Part shown: positions 25,000 to 34,754 of the stretch, in pieces
Layout of the letters: each line of letters opens with the position of its first letter
Numbering within the stretch: the first letter of the stretch is position 1
Source of the DNA: Corallococcus terminator
GTDB lineage: Bacteria > Myxococcota > Myxococcia > Myxococcales > Myxococcaceae
NCBI RefSeq assembly: GCF_003611635.1
Contig: NZ_RAVZ01000011.1
Location: 1 to 59,062, forward strand
DNA length: 59,062 nucleotides
Direction of reading: 5' to 3'
Program-made: the position numbers and the translations under genes
The notes under the pieces: generated by a model
Told to the model about the DNA's origin: nothing
What the model saw: only the letters and a program-made list of their open reading frames with translations
Database searches by the model: none

Positions 25000-26645
25000 C
25001 AGAAGCGGTACCCCACGCCGGCGCTTCCGCCGATGAAGCCCACGGCCTGTCCCTGTCCGTCCACCACCACGTACGTCAGCATCCCGTGGCCCTGCGCGGT
25101 CAATTCCAGACGTTCGCCCAGGCGATAGGCCAGTCCGCCCACCACACCCGGGCTGACGGTGAAGTAGCGCTGGCCCCCAGAGAAGGCTTCCACTTCAAAG
25201 GACCTGCGAAGGTACAGCGCGGCCACACGCGGCCCCGCGAAGAGCGTCAGCCGCTCCCAGCGCCAGAGGTACGGCACCGCCACGCCCAGCGTGAGCGTGG
25301 TGTAGCCGAAGGGCACCTCGCTGCCGGGGGCCATCTGGAGCGTTTGCCGGCCCCGGCCCAGGCTTGCGTCCACCATCAGCCCCAGGTCCTGGAGCGGTGC
25401 GTCCTCCAACCGGAGCACCACGCCCACCTGGGGCGCGGCGGGCAGCAGCTCGCGGCGGCTCTTGCCGTCGGCGAACGACACCATCCCACCCACCAGCGAC
25501 AGCGCGCGGCGAGGCAGGGCGTCCGACAGCAGGCGCTCCAGGGGCAGCCGTTCGCCCCGGGCCAGGTCCACCTCGCGCCGCACGAGGACCTCCGAGCCCT
25601 TGGTGAGCTCCACCGTGCGCTTGCCCGGAATCACCGCGGTGCCTCCGGGCAATTCCAGGCGCGACTCGCCGTCCACCTTGAGCGTGAAGCCGTCCAGGCG
25701 CGGGTTGTAGGAGAACATCTCCGGCTGGCCCGTCCGGTCGATGCGGCCCGCGAGGATGACCGGATCCGCGCCCACCTCCAGGATCTCCGCCGACGGTCGC
25801 TGCCGGCCCTCGGTGAAGGCGAAGGTGCGGCGGCGCGAATAGTCGTGGGCCTCCGTGGCGGTGACGGCGCCATCCGCGTTGCGGTCCGCGGCGCCGCCCA
25901 GGCCTTCGATGAGGAAGTACGTGTAGATGTCGTTGCGCAGGCCCGCGTCCTCGCGCGCCGTCTCGCCCCAGTCGCTCGCGGCGAACACCATGGAGGCGCG
26001 CGAGGACTCTTCCAGGGGTCGGGCGTAGAAGCCGGACTTGATGCCGGCCAGCTCCACCTCCAGCTCGCGGGGCAGAAGCGACTTGCCGCTGCCGCTGTGG
26101 CAGGTGGCCAACACCAGCAGTCGTCTGCGGCTGGGCAGTTGTTCGAACTGGGCCTTCAGCGCGTCCATGGAGAGCGCCGTCTGGGGGATGGCGCGAAACG
26201 CCGCATCGCGGGTGACGAGGTAGCGGGTGAGCTCCCCCCGGCCGTCGCGCGCGAGCGTGCCGTGCGCGGACAGGTACACCAGCACCACGTCATCGGGACG
26301 GGTGGCTTCGCGCCGCAACTGGCCCAGCGCCGCGAGGATGGCCTCCTTCGTCGTCTCCTCCGGACGGGTGAGGACGCGCACCTGATCGAAGTGGCCGCGC
26401 GTGGGATCCTTCAGCACGCGCGCCAGGTCGGTGGCGTCCTTGGCGGAGAAGCGCAGGGCGCGCCACTGCGGGTCGTCGAACGACGACACGCCCACGAGCA
26501 GCGCGAAGCGCCGGGGCGTGTACGCGCGCGACAGGTCCGCCGCGTCGAGCCGCAGCGGCACGAGCCCTCCCTTGTCCCCGGCCATGGCGGAAGGACCCGC
26601 GCAGGCGGTGAGGGTGGCGAACAGAAGGAGGAGGAGGCACCTCAC
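24999..26645 (-). CDS. Caspase-family (C14) lipoprotein with C-terminal beta-barrel
   Basis: 548 residues from GTG 26645, whose GTGA overlaps the anti-sigma stop. The signal ends in lipobox LTAC (Cys15). The caspase fold spans about 45-290: RFALLVGVSSF, catalytic His128 in YLSAHGT and catalytic Cys182 in LATCHSG. D254-R-N-A-D-G to E265 is a perfect EF-hand-like calcium loop near its end. A PEGA-like stretch follows (about 300-390), and the C-terminal about 150 residues alternate like outer-membrane strands and end in aromatic GVGYRF. The predicted product is an envelope-anchored, possibly calcium-dependent protease with an outer-membrane barrel, produced under the neighbouring ECF sigma factor. 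Confidence 0.8.
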   Translation of the reverse strand: MRCLLLLLFATLTACAGPSAMAGDKGGLVPLRLDAADLSRAYTPRRFALLVGVSSFDDPQWRALRFSAKDATDLARVLKDPTRGHFDQVRVLTRPEETTKEAILAALGQLRREATRPDDVVLVYLSAHGTLARDGRGELTRYLVTRDAAFRAIPQTALSMDALKAQFEQLPSRRRLLVLATCHSGSGKSLLPRELEVELAGIKSGFYARPLEESSRASMVFAASDWGETAREDAGLRNDIYTYFLIEGLGGAADRNADGAVTATEAHDYSRRRTFAFTEGRQRPSAEILEVGADPVILAGRIDRTGQPEMFSYNPRLDGFTLKVDGESRLELPGGTAVIPGKRTVELTKGSEVLVRREVDLARGERLPLERLLSDALPRRALSLVGGMVSFADGKSRRELLPAAPQVGVVLRLEDAPLQDLGLMVDASLGRGRQTLQMAPGSEVPFGYTTLTLGVAVPYLWRWERLTLFAGPRVAALYLRRSFEVEAFSGGQRYFTVSPGVVGGLAYRLGERLELTAQGHGMLTYVVVDGQGQAVGFIGGSAGVGYRF

Positions 26646-27445
26646 GGTTGGCGCGAAGTCTGTCCTGACTGGACGCGCACGTCGAACCGCGCGACCGTTC
26701 CCGGGCGTGAATCCTCCGCCGCGTCCGTTCCCAGGGCCGTGAGCGCGTCCGCTTCCGAAGGGGGCTCCCAGGACGTGAAGGCCACCAGCATGAGGGACAG
26801 CGGGCCCTCGTCCGCTTCCAGGCTCACCCCTGCGAGCCCCTCCGGACCCTCCAGGTCGTGCGTGCCCGCCTGAAGGGGGAAGTGCCCCAGCAGCTCCGGC
26901 GGCTGGCCCGGCCGCTGCTGGTAGAGCAGCGCGGTACCGGATTCCGTGGCGTGGTAGCGCACGAGCAGCACCTCCTGCTTCGTGACGTCGGCGCCGGCAT
27001 CCAGCCTGCGCAGCCCGCCGTCCAGGCCCCGGGCCACCACCGCCAGCTCCAGCGAGAGGCGACCTGTGCCCTTGAGGCCCTCCTCCTGGAAGGGTGCCGG
27101 ACCCTGGACCGGGCCCTTCACGAGGGGCACCAGCACCACCAGCAGCACGGAGGCCGCGAGCGCTCCGGCCATCCACCCCCAGTACCTGCCCGGCGGCGCG
27201 GCGAAGCGCCGGGGCGGGGCAGGGCGGCGCAGGGGAACGACCTTCGATGCGTCGGCCTCCACTGTTTTCGCGGGGGCGAGCTGGAGGAGCACGGCATCCA
27301 CGCGCCCGTCGAGCGGGTCCGTGTGGTTGGCGAGGAAGGCCTCGCAGAGCTCGCACGGCGAGGCCAGGTGTTCACGAAACCAGGCGACCGCGACCGGGTC
27401 CCGGTTCGCGAGGTCGCGCATCACGGCGGCATCCAGGTGTCTCAT
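26642..27445 (-). CDS. Putative membrane anti-sigma factor
   Basis: 267 residues. The N-terminal part has the zinc-finger-like HLASPCELCEAFL (CxxC with a nearby His) typical of anti-sigma domains. One transmembrane segment (WMAGALAASVLLVVLVPLV) follows at about 88-106, then an extracytoplasmic domain of about 150 residues. It starts 3 bases after the sigma gene and overlaps the caspase gene by 4, so all three are coupled. It probably holds the sigma factor inactive at the inner membrane until an envelope signal arrives. Confidence 0.75.
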   Translation of the reverse strand: MRHLDAAVMRDLANRDPVAVAWFREHLASPCELCEAFLANHTDPLDGRVDAVLLQLAPAKTVEADASKVVPLRRPAPPRRFAAPPGRYWGWMAGALAASVLLVVLVPLVKGPVQGPAPFQEEGLKGTGRLSLELAVVARGLDGGLRRLDAGADVTKQEVLLVRYHATESGTALLYQQRPGQPPELLGHFPLQAGTHDLEGPEGLAGVSLEADEGPLSLMLVAFTSWEPPSEADALTALGTDAAEDSRPGTVARFDVRVQSGQTSRQP

Positions 27446-27448
27446 GTC

Positions 27449-28060
27449 TCAATCCCACCGTCCGGCGAGCACCCGTTGGAGGAGCTCCCGCTTGATGCGC
27501 CCTCGAAACCGCTCCAACCGCATCGTGATGGTGCTCTTGCCCACGCCCAACTGTTCAGCGATCTCCCGCGCGGACAACTGCCCCTCCAGATAGAAGAGCT
27601 GCACGGTCTTCTTCTCCTCGCCCTCGGGCAGCTCGGAGATGAGCTGCCGCACCACCGCGATGTCCCGCTCCACCTGGAGCGCCGGGGGCAGGGCCGGCAC
27701 GGTTTCCGGTTCGGGATCCGCCAGCGCTTCTTCCATCCGCCGCAGGGCCGTGCGGCGCTCCAACTTCGTTCGCGCCCGGTTGCGCGCGATGGTCAGCAGC
27801 CAGGGCGTGAAGGCCCCGGCCTCCTTCAACCGGGGCAGCCCCCGGAACGCGCGGACGTAGGACTCCTGGAGGACGTCCTCCACCTCATCCGCATCCAATG
27901 TGCCGAAACCCGCGACCAGGCGTGCGACCAGGGGCCGCGTGCGGCGGTAAAGTTCACCGAAGGCGGACTCCTCCCCCTGCGTCGCCCGCCGAACCTCGTC
28001 CGCGAATGCGTCCGTCTCACCCACCTGTGTGAAAGACCCCCGTCGTGGCGAATCGGCCAC
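27449..28060 (-). CDS. ECF RNA polymerase sigma factor
   Basis: 203 residues from GTG 28060. Region 2 shows ESAFGELYRRTRPLVARLV, DEVEDVLQESYVRAFRGL and FTPWLLTIARNRAR. Region 4 shows ELPEGEEKKTVQLFYLEG and the helix-turn-helix LSAREIAEQLGVGKSTITMR. This is the standard ECF layout with no extra domains. It is the first gene of an operon with an anti-sigma factor, the caspase-barrel protein and a lipoprotein. Autoregulation is likely, but no promoter motif is assigned. Confidence 0.92.
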   Translation of the reverse strand: MADSPRRGSFTQVGETDAFADEVRRATQGEESAFGELYRRTRPLVARLVAGFGTLDADEVEDVLQESYVRAFRGLPRLKEAGAFTPWLLTIARNRARTKLERRTALRRMEEALADPEPETVPALPPALQVERDIAVVRQLISELPEGEEKKTVQLFYLEGQLSAREIAEQLGVGKSTITMRLERFRGRIKRELLQRVLAGRWD

Positions 28061-28120
28061 AGGCCTTGATTCTGGAGCGGGCTACCATGGGCGGCCTCAC
28101 CACCCACAGGAGGCTTTCAC

Positions 28121-28333
28121 ATGAGGCACGTGTTCGTTGCATTCGCGGCGATGGGCTTGCTTGCGACCGGATGTGGTTCGTCGGCGGGCAGCGAGGATTC
28201 CATGTCGGACACGGGGTCGGTGAAGCAGGAGATCACCCCCTGTCTGGCCAACTGCTACGCGGGCTGTACCGGGGGCACCGTGCCCGTGAACCAGTGCAAG
28301 GCGGAGTGCCGCGCGGAGTGCGCGGGCTCCTAA
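28121..28333 (+). CDS. Small Cys-rich lipoprotein
   Basis: 70 residues with a strong CAGGAGG site 7 bases before ATG 28121. The signal peptide ends in lipobox LLATGC, leaving a mature part of about 53 residues. The mature part has six spaced cysteines (CLANCYAGC then CKAECRAEC), suggesting disulfide bonding outside the cell. Function unknown. It is divergent from the sigma gene across a 60-base spacer and followed by a terminator. Confidence 0.75.
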   Translation: MRHVFVAFAAMGLLATGCGSSAGSEDSMSDTGSVKQEITPCLANCYAGCTGGTVPVNQCKAECRAECAGS

Positions 28334-28380
28334 AGCCACCCGCGCCCGGGCGCGCTCGTGGCCCCCGGGCCCTGAAGCGC

Positions 28381-28414
28381 GAAGGCCCCTGGACGACACC
28401 GTCCGGGGGCCTTC
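28381..28414. terminator. Bidirectional terminator
   Basis: GAAGGCCCCTGGACG pairs with CGTCCGGGGGCCTTC with one wobble and a 4-base loop, followed by TTCGTT. It sits between the converging small lipoprotein gene and the OsmC gene. Confidence 0.8.
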
Positions 28415-28440
28415 TTCGTTCAACGCGGAGGTGTGGGACT

Positions 28441-28866
28441 TCAGCTCGCGAGCTTCGCCTTGAGCGTGATGTTCACGCCGGCGAGCGCCTTGGAGACGGG
28501 GCAGTTCTTCTTGGTCTCCTCGGCGATCTGCTGGAACCGGGCGTCATCGGTGCCCGGGACGGAGACCTCGGTGCTCAGCGCGATGGTGGTGATGGCGAAG
28601 CCTTCGCCCTGCTTGTCCAACTGCACGTCCGCGTTCGTCTTGATGCTGGTGGGCTTGAGGCCCGCCTTCTCCAGCCCCAGCGACAGGGCCATGGAGAAGC
28701 ACCCGGAGAGCGCCGCGCCAATCAGCTCCTCGGGGTTGCTTCCCTGCTGACCTTCGAAGCGGGTACCGAGCGAGAAGGGGACTTCGGAGGCGTGGCCGGG
28801 CTTCATCGAACCCTTGCCGTCCTTCAGGCCACCGGTCCACTGCGCACTGCCCTTGCTGATTCCCAT
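28441..28866 (-). CDS. OsmC-family peroxiredoxin-like protein
   Basis: 141 residues from ATG 28866 with AGGAGA 8 bases upstream. The fold signatures are GTRFEGQQGSNPEELIGAAL, the first redox Cys in SGCFSMAL and the second in KKNCPVSKAL. The length and both cysteines match OsmC/OhrA-like peroxidases, which detoxify organic hydroperoxides in the cytosol. The start MGISKGSAQWTG is typical for the OsmC branch rather than Ohr. It is monocistronic, bounded by the terminator at 28381. Confidence 0.92.
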   Translation of the reverse strand: MGISKGSAQWTGGLKDGKGSMKPGHASEVPFSLGTRFEGQQGSNPEELIGAALSGCFSMALSLGLEKAGLKPTSIKTNADVQLDKQGEGFAITTIALSTEVSVPGTDDARFQQIAEETKKNCPVSKALAGVNITLKAKLAS

Positions 28867-29094
28867 GGCGTTCGTCTCCTGGAAGAGGATCGCGGCAACC
28901 TACCGCGTCTGTATTTCCTGCCGCGCCGCAAGGTAGGGCGCGGGTCCCTGGCTGACAATTCCTGGCAGCACCCGACATCGGGTCGTCAACCCTTCGGGCG
29001 ACAAGGTTTTCGAGACGGGGCTTGCGTGGTTCGCATCACTCTGCCGGACTGCGGGCGCGAGGCATTGTTGCCTCCATCACCTGGAGTCTCCCGC

Positions 29095-29445
29095 ATGCGA
29101 AACATGATTCGCGCCCTGGTCCTGATGAGCGTCACCGTGGGCATCCTGTCGGCCTGTGGCCCCGCGTCGGAAGTGGATGAGGCGCCCGCCGCCGCCATCA
29201 GTGTGGACGCGCAGGTCGAGCAGGAGATTGGTGACACGCCGAACTGTGGACTGGATGGCCAGCTCCAGTCGCAGATCATCTGGGCCGCTGCCTGCAAGGC
29301 GTGTACGGAGGTGGGGGGTGACGGAAGCTGGCCCCGGGGCGCCTACGGCCGTCCGGGCAACCTCCACCAGCGCTGCTGCTGGGGCTCCTCGTGCCAGGGC
29401 TGGAAGCTGATCCGCCCGGTCTGCGAGACCTGCGAGTTGAACTGA
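29095..29445 (+). CDS. Small Cys-rich lipoprotein
   Basis: 116 residues from ATG 29095 with CTGGAG about 8 bases upstream. The signal ends in lipobox ILSAC. The mature part has paired cysteines (ACKACTEVGG, RCCWGSSC and a final CETCELN), consistent with disulfides in the periplasm or on the surface. No known domain is recognised. It is followed by a perfect hairpin before the convergent dehydrogenase gene. Confidence 0.7.
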   Translation: MRNMIRALVLMSVTVGILSACGPASEVDEAPAAAISVDAQVEQEIGDTPNCGLDGQLQSQIIWAAACKACTEVGGDGSWPRGAYGRPGNLHQRCCWGSSCQGWKLIRPVCETCELN

Positions 29446-29461
29446 CGTGTTGTCGACGGGG

Positions 29462-29484
29462 GGCCGCGGCGTCGTGCCGCGGCC
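29462..29484. terminator. Terminator hairpin between convergent genes
   Basis: A perfect 9-bp stem GGCCGCGGC / GCCGCGGCC with loop GTCGT lies between the converging Cys-rich lipoprotein and sugar dehydrogenase genes. Confidence 0.65.
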
Positions 29485-29494
29485 TCCTGTGCCT

Positions 29495-30805
<1,311 letters not shown>

Positions 30806-30940
30806 GGGCTTCTTCCTCTAGGGAGAAGCCTCCCTCCCAGGCGATGACTGGATGCGGGGCGCCGCGCCCGGGTGTTGAGTTGTGGGAAGCCCGGGCATCT
30901 GCTGCTCAGCGCAGGACATGTGGCCCCGCTCGGGCGTGGC

Positions 30941-31687
30941 TCACGAGGCCTCGTGCTCCCGTGAGGGAATCTCTCCGGTCTCCGCCAGGCTCTTGAACCG
31001 GCGCAGGGCCTTCAGCGACTGCAGGGCCGGGATGCCGCTCAGTCGCTTCGCCAGGGCCTCGGCGAGCACTCCGCCCGGGGGCAGCAGCTCCAGGTGCAGC
31101 GTCACCTCCGTGCCCCCGTCCGTCGGGGCGGGCCGGAAGCGCACCCAGCCCTGGGTCGCCAGCGCGTTGCCATGCGTGGACTCCCAGCGGATGAACTCCG
31201 GCGGCCGGTCCTCCACGATGCGGGAGTCCCATTCCAGCGTGCGGCCCAGCGGTCCGTGCAGCTTCCAGTGCAGGCTGTCTTCGCCGGTCCGCGTGACTTC
31301 CGCGAAGTGGCCCATGATGCGGCCCAGCGTCTCCGGCATGCGCCACAGGCGGTACAACAGCTCCGCGGGCTGGCCCACCGTGAGGGTTCGTTCCACCTGG
31401 ATGGCGCGGGCGGCCGGTGCATCCTCGGACGGTGATGCGTGGCGTATCAGCCGGTCACCGGCCGCGGGGCTTCGCCGCCGGGAGTGGAGCCCCTGGTAGA
31501 GCAGGGCGCCGCTGGCCAGGGCCACCACCGTGCCACCGAAGGACCGGCGTCTCAGTCCCAGTGACACGAGCGTGCCGGCGACCACCGTCGAAGCCGCTCG
31601 GCCCCAGTGGCCCGGAAGGAGGTCCTCCCGGGAGAGGGTGGCTTGGGGTCCGAGGTCCCGTGGGGCCTCTGTTCGTGAAATCCGCAT
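30941..31687 (-). CDS. SRPBCC (cyclase/dehydrase-like) protein with N-terminal membrane hairpin
   Basis: 248 residues from ATG 31687, with GGGAGGA 4-5 bases upstream. Residues about 28-65 form a short membrane hairpin of the DUF2892 kind (AASTVVAGTLVSLGL then GGTVVALASGALLYQGL). From about 90 a START-like SRPBCC domain follows: RTLTVGQPAELLYRLWRMPE, WKLHGPLGRTLEWDSRI, GGTEVTLHLELLPPGG. Such domains bind hydrophobic ligands, and relatives are called cyclase/dehydrase or coenzyme Q-binding. The ligand is unknown. It may be co-transcribed with the FAD gene upstream after a 131-base gap. Confidence 0.8.
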   Translation of the reverse strand: MRISRTEAPRDLGPQATLSREDLLPGHWGRAASTVVAGTLVSLGLRRRSFGGTVVALASGALLYQGLHSRRRSPAAGDRLIRHASPSEDAPAARAIQVERTLTVGQPAELLYRLWRMPETLGRIMGHFAEVTRTGEDSLHWKLHGPLGRTLEWDSRIVEDRPPEFIRWESTHGNALATQGWVRFRPAPTDGGTEVTLHLELLPPGGVLAEALAKRLSGIPALQSLKALRRFKSLAETGEIPSREHEAS

Positions 31688-31818
31688 GGGGTCCTCCCGC
31701 CCGGGCGCGCGTGGGGTGTGGCACGTTCGCCGGGCTCTTCCGGGGACGCTTGGGGCCGGGAGGTCCCAGGACAACTGGACGGGTGCGAGGGCCGCTGGAA
31801 CTGGCTGCCCGGCGTGCT

Positions 31819-33063
31819 TCAGCGCGAGGGCGAAGCGGCTGGCGTGGCCGGCGTGCGCACGTGCTCGGGCCGGAAGCCCATGCCCACGATGCGCGCGGGG
31901 ACGCGGCGCAGGGCGGGCACATGTTGGACGAGCCACAAGGGCAGGGGCAGCCCCTTGCGCGTCGACGGGGTTTGCAGCGCGGGGCCCAGCACGCGGTCCT
32001 GGATGAACACCTGGGCGCTCTGCGTGAGGCGCGTGGGCAGCTCCCGCCGCTGCTGGACCCGGCGCAGGTCCTGGGGTGTCACGCGGCCCTGGAGCAGGGG
32101 GGCGGCGAGCAGGTTGGCGGCGGCCACGGCGTCCTGCACGGCGAGGTTGATGCCCACGCCGCCCACGGGAGACATCGCATGCGCCGCGTCCCCGATGCAC
32201 AGCAGGCCGGGCTGGTACCAGGTGCGCAGCCGGTCCACGCGCACGGTCAGCAGCTTCACGTCGTCCCAGCTTGAAATCTCATGGGCCCGGTCGGCCATGA
32301 AGGGGGCCAGTTGCGCGAAGTCGTTCTGGAAGGCCTCCAGGCCGCGCTGGCGCAGGCCTTCGAAGGCACCCTTGGCGATGACCCGGCCGCACTGCCACTG
32401 GTCGCCGCGGTTGATGAGGATGAAGATCTGACCGCGCTCGAAGCGGCCCATGGGTTGCGATGGGTCTCCCGGTTTGCGCGACACGCGGAACCAGAGCACG
32501 TCCATGGGCGCGCCCAGTTCGTCCACTTGCAGGCCGGAGTGCTTGCGCACGGTGGACGTGCGCCCGTCGGCGGCGACGACGAGCGGGGCGCGCACCTCCA
32601 GGGGGCCTTCGGGGGTCCGTGCCTGGACGCCGACCACCTGCCCCTTGTCGCGCAGCAGGTCCGTCACCTCCGTGCGCCGGTGCAGGTGGAAGCCCGGCCA
32701 GGCGGAGGCCTTGCGCGCGAGGAAGTCGAGCAGGTCCCACTGGGGCATGAACGCGATGTAGCGCGCGTGCGTGGGCAGGTGGCTGAAGTCTCCCACCTGC
32801 ACGTCATGGGTGCCGTTCTGGAAGCGCAGCTCGGAGGCCTTGGTGTGGGGCAGGGCGAGCAGTTCCTCCAGCCATCCCAGCTCATGCATCAGCTCCAGGG
32901 TGGATGGGTGGATGGTGTCGCCGCGGAAGTCGCGCAGGAAGTCCGGGTGCTTCTCCAACACCGTGACGTCCACTCCGGCGCGCGAGAGCAACAGGCCCAG
33001 CATCATCCCCGCCGGGCCTCCTCCCGCGATGCAGCACTGCGTGGTGATGGTTCGCGCGGCCAT
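31819..33063 (-). CDS. FAD-dependent monooxygenase (PHBH/UbiH-type)
   Basis: 414 residues. It has all three flavin signatures of class A monooxygenases: the N-terminal GGGPAGMMLGLLLSRAG with Glu ending the second strand (VLEKH), the DG motif VVAADGRTSTVRKH, and the GD motif LLCIGDAAHAMSPVGGVGIN. It hydroxylates or oxidises an aromatic or polyketide substrate using NAD(P)H and oxygen; the substrate is unknown. The ATG at 33063 is the only sensible start. No biosynthetic cluster surrounds it, so a general catabolic or detoxifying role is as likely. Confidence 0.88.
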   Translation of the reverse strand: MAARTITTQCCIAGGGPAGMMLGLLLSRAGVDVTVLEKHPDFLRDFRGDTIHPSTLELMHELGWLEELLALPHTKASELRFQNGTHDVQVGDFSHLPTHARYIAFMPQWDLLDFLARKASAWPGFHLHRRTEVTDLLRDKGQVVGVQARTPEGPLEVRAPLVVAADGRTSTVRKHSGLQVDELGAPMDVLWFRVSRKPGDPSQPMGRFERGQIFILINRGDQWQCGRVIAKGAFEGLRQRGLEAFQNDFAQLAPFMADRAHEISSWDDVKLLTVRVDRLRTWYQPGLLCIGDAAHAMSPVGGVGINLAVQDAVAAANLLAAPLLQGRVTPQDLRRVQQRRELPTRLTQSAQVFIQDRVLGPALQTPSTRKGLPLPLWLVQHVPALRRVPARIVGMGFRPEHVRTPATPAASPSR

Positions 33064-33281
33064 GGTGTTCCCCCTGCCTGGAGTGAAGCGGGCAGGTGAA
33101 TCCTAACCGCGTTCACATGCGCAAGGCGCGCGCGACGCGGATGGACAGTCAATCAGTAAAGGCCTTCCAGGAAATTGTGTATGCTACCCGCTCGCGTTGC
33201 CCCTTGAGAGCGGGTGCTCCCGTGCGCGCTCAGCGATGGCTGGCAGCGCGTCACCGTGCCTTGCGCACGAGGAGGCCCACC

Positions 33282-33797
33282 ATGAAGCATGTTGTCGCGA
33301 TGGTCGTTGGATGTGTGCTGTTTCTTGCGTGTGGTGTGCCCCAGGAGGAAGCGGCGTTGGAGTCCCTGGGCAGTCAGTCGTCCGCGTTGTGCAACACGTC
33401 GACCCCGTGCGCATACGGCCCGCCCCTCCAGTGCTCGGGCAACCTCTGTAGTTCCGTTTCGGGTGCCTCGGTCACCTGTGATGGCGTCACCGTCAACTGT
33501 GGAAGCGCCCCCGCGAGCGGATGTGTCATCAATGGCGTTGCGTACCCGGACGGTTCGGAAAACCCATCCAACTCCTGCCAGTGGTGCTACGCCAACATCA
33601 GCAATACGTCCTGGACCAACGCCGCGGACGGAGAGATCTCCACGTCCGTGTGCAAGAGGACTGGCACTTGGGGCTCCTGTGGGCTCAATGAGTGCCGGGG
33701 GTGGCCTTGTGATCCGGACGGAGCCGGAGAGGAATGCGTGGCAAGCTGCCGGAACGGTCAAACTGCCTGCGGCTTCGGTACCAACACCGGTAGCTGA
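33282..33797 (+). CDS. Cys-rich lipoprotein
   Basis: 171 residues from ATG 33282 with GAGGAGG about 8 bases upstream. The signal ends in lipobox FLAC. The mature chain has about 16 cysteines in a regular pattern (CNTSTPC, CSGNLC, CDGVTVNC, NSCQWCYANIS, CGLNEC), so it is probably a disulfide-stabilised surface protein. CVINGVAYPDGSENPSN with NSCQWC resembles von Willebrand type C-like modules seen in myxobacteria. Function unknown. Confidence 0.7.
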   Translation: MKHVVAMVVGCVLFLACGVPQEEAALESLGSQSSALCNTSTPCAYGPPLQCSGNLCSSVSGASVTCDGVTVNCGSAPASGCVINGVAYPDGSENPSNSCQWCYANISNTSWTNAADGEISTSVCKRTGTWGSCGLNECRGWPCDPDGAGEECVASCRNGQTACGFGTNTGS

Positions 33798-33885
33798 GAC
33801 CGACCCGGCGCCGCCAGGGGCCCGTGGGCTGTCCAACAACCCAGGCAGGCTGATTCCCTGACGCCGAACAATCGCTGCTCATGAC

Positions 33886-34501
33886 ATGTCCGGCAGAAGT
33901 CCCTTTGCCGGAATGTCTCTGCTGCTGACAGTGGTGGAGCTCATCAAGGTCGCTGGGCGCAAGGCGGTGGCCCTGCCCGCGGACATCCGCACCGAGGCCG
34001 CCTGCCGCAAGCTCGTTACCGACGCCGTGAGCAAGCTCGGGGGCCTGGACATCCCAACAACGCCGGTCGCCAGCAGAGCCAGGACTCCATCCTGGACATC
34101 ACGACCGAGCCGTTCGACGCGACCGTGAAGACGAACCTCTACGCGATGTTCTGGATCACCAAGGCGGCCGTGCCGCACCTCGAGCCCGGGTCCGCCATCA
34201 TCAACACCACGTCGGTGAACGCCTACGAACCGTCGGAGAACCTGCTCGACTACGCGATGACCAAGGGAGGGAGTACGATCTTCACCCAGGGGCTCGCCAA
34301 GCAACTGGCCAGGCAGGGCATCCGGGTGAATGGCGTCGCGCCGGCCCCCTCCTGGACGCCCAGTCCGGCCAGGACACGCCCATGGGCCGCCCCGGCCAGC
34401 CGGTGGAGATCGCCTCCGTCTACGTGGAGCTCGCGAGCGCCGAGGCGAGCTACACCACCGGGCAGATCCACGGGGCCTCGGGCGGTCGCGGGAACCCCTG
34501 A
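33886..34501 (+). pseudogene. Decayed short-chain dehydrogenase gene
   Basis: Three reading frames together spell an SDR of the YghA/glucose-ribitol type. Frame one reads AGRKAVALPADIRTEAACRK to KLGGLDI. A shift of about 4 missing bases near 34055 moves [20 protein letters not shown] into the next frame, which continues with [20 protein letters not shown] and the catalytic Y/K region. A second shift near 34345 precedes [20 protein letters not shown], ending at TGA 34499-34501. The N-terminal nucleotide-binding TGxxxGIG is absent. It cannot make a working enzyme. Confidence 0.8.
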
Positions 34502-34603
34502 CGACGGCCCCCGCTTTTCTGCCGGGCCTGGCGAATCAGGTCACATCGGGTCCACGGCACGTTAGGCTGTGGACCGCCGCTGTCCGGCGCCAGGAGACGC
34601 ACC

Positions 34604-34708
34604 ATGCCCAAGGGTCAAGAGAAGGCGAAGAAGGACAACAAGCCGAAGCTGTCCACGAAGGAGAAGCAGGAGAAGAAGAAGAAGGCCAAGGAAGAGAAGA
34701 AGAAGTAG
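34604..34708 (+). CDS. Very small Lys-rich protein
   Basis: 34 residues, about half of them Lys (starts MPKGQEKAKKDNKPK and ends KAKEEKKK). CAGGAG lies 7 bases before ATG 34604. Short Lys/Glu-rich proteins of this kind occur as conserved hypotheticals in several proteobacteria; they may bind nucleic acids or ribosomes, but no function is established. The good ribosome site and clean stop at 34706 make it likely to be expressed. Confidence 0.55.
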   Translation: MPKGQEKAKKDNKPKLSTKEKQEKKKKAKEEKKK

Positions 34709-34754
34709 CCCTGGCCCCGTGTCCCTGCGCGCCTCGCCGCACGACGGCAGCGCG

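Noticed and set aside
25000-27356. Upstream extension of the caspase gene to a 785-codon frame
   Set aside because: The extra 237 residues are Arg/Ala/Pro-rich and overlap the anti-sigma gene; GTG 26645 gives a proper lipoprotein signal and couples with the anti-sigma stop.
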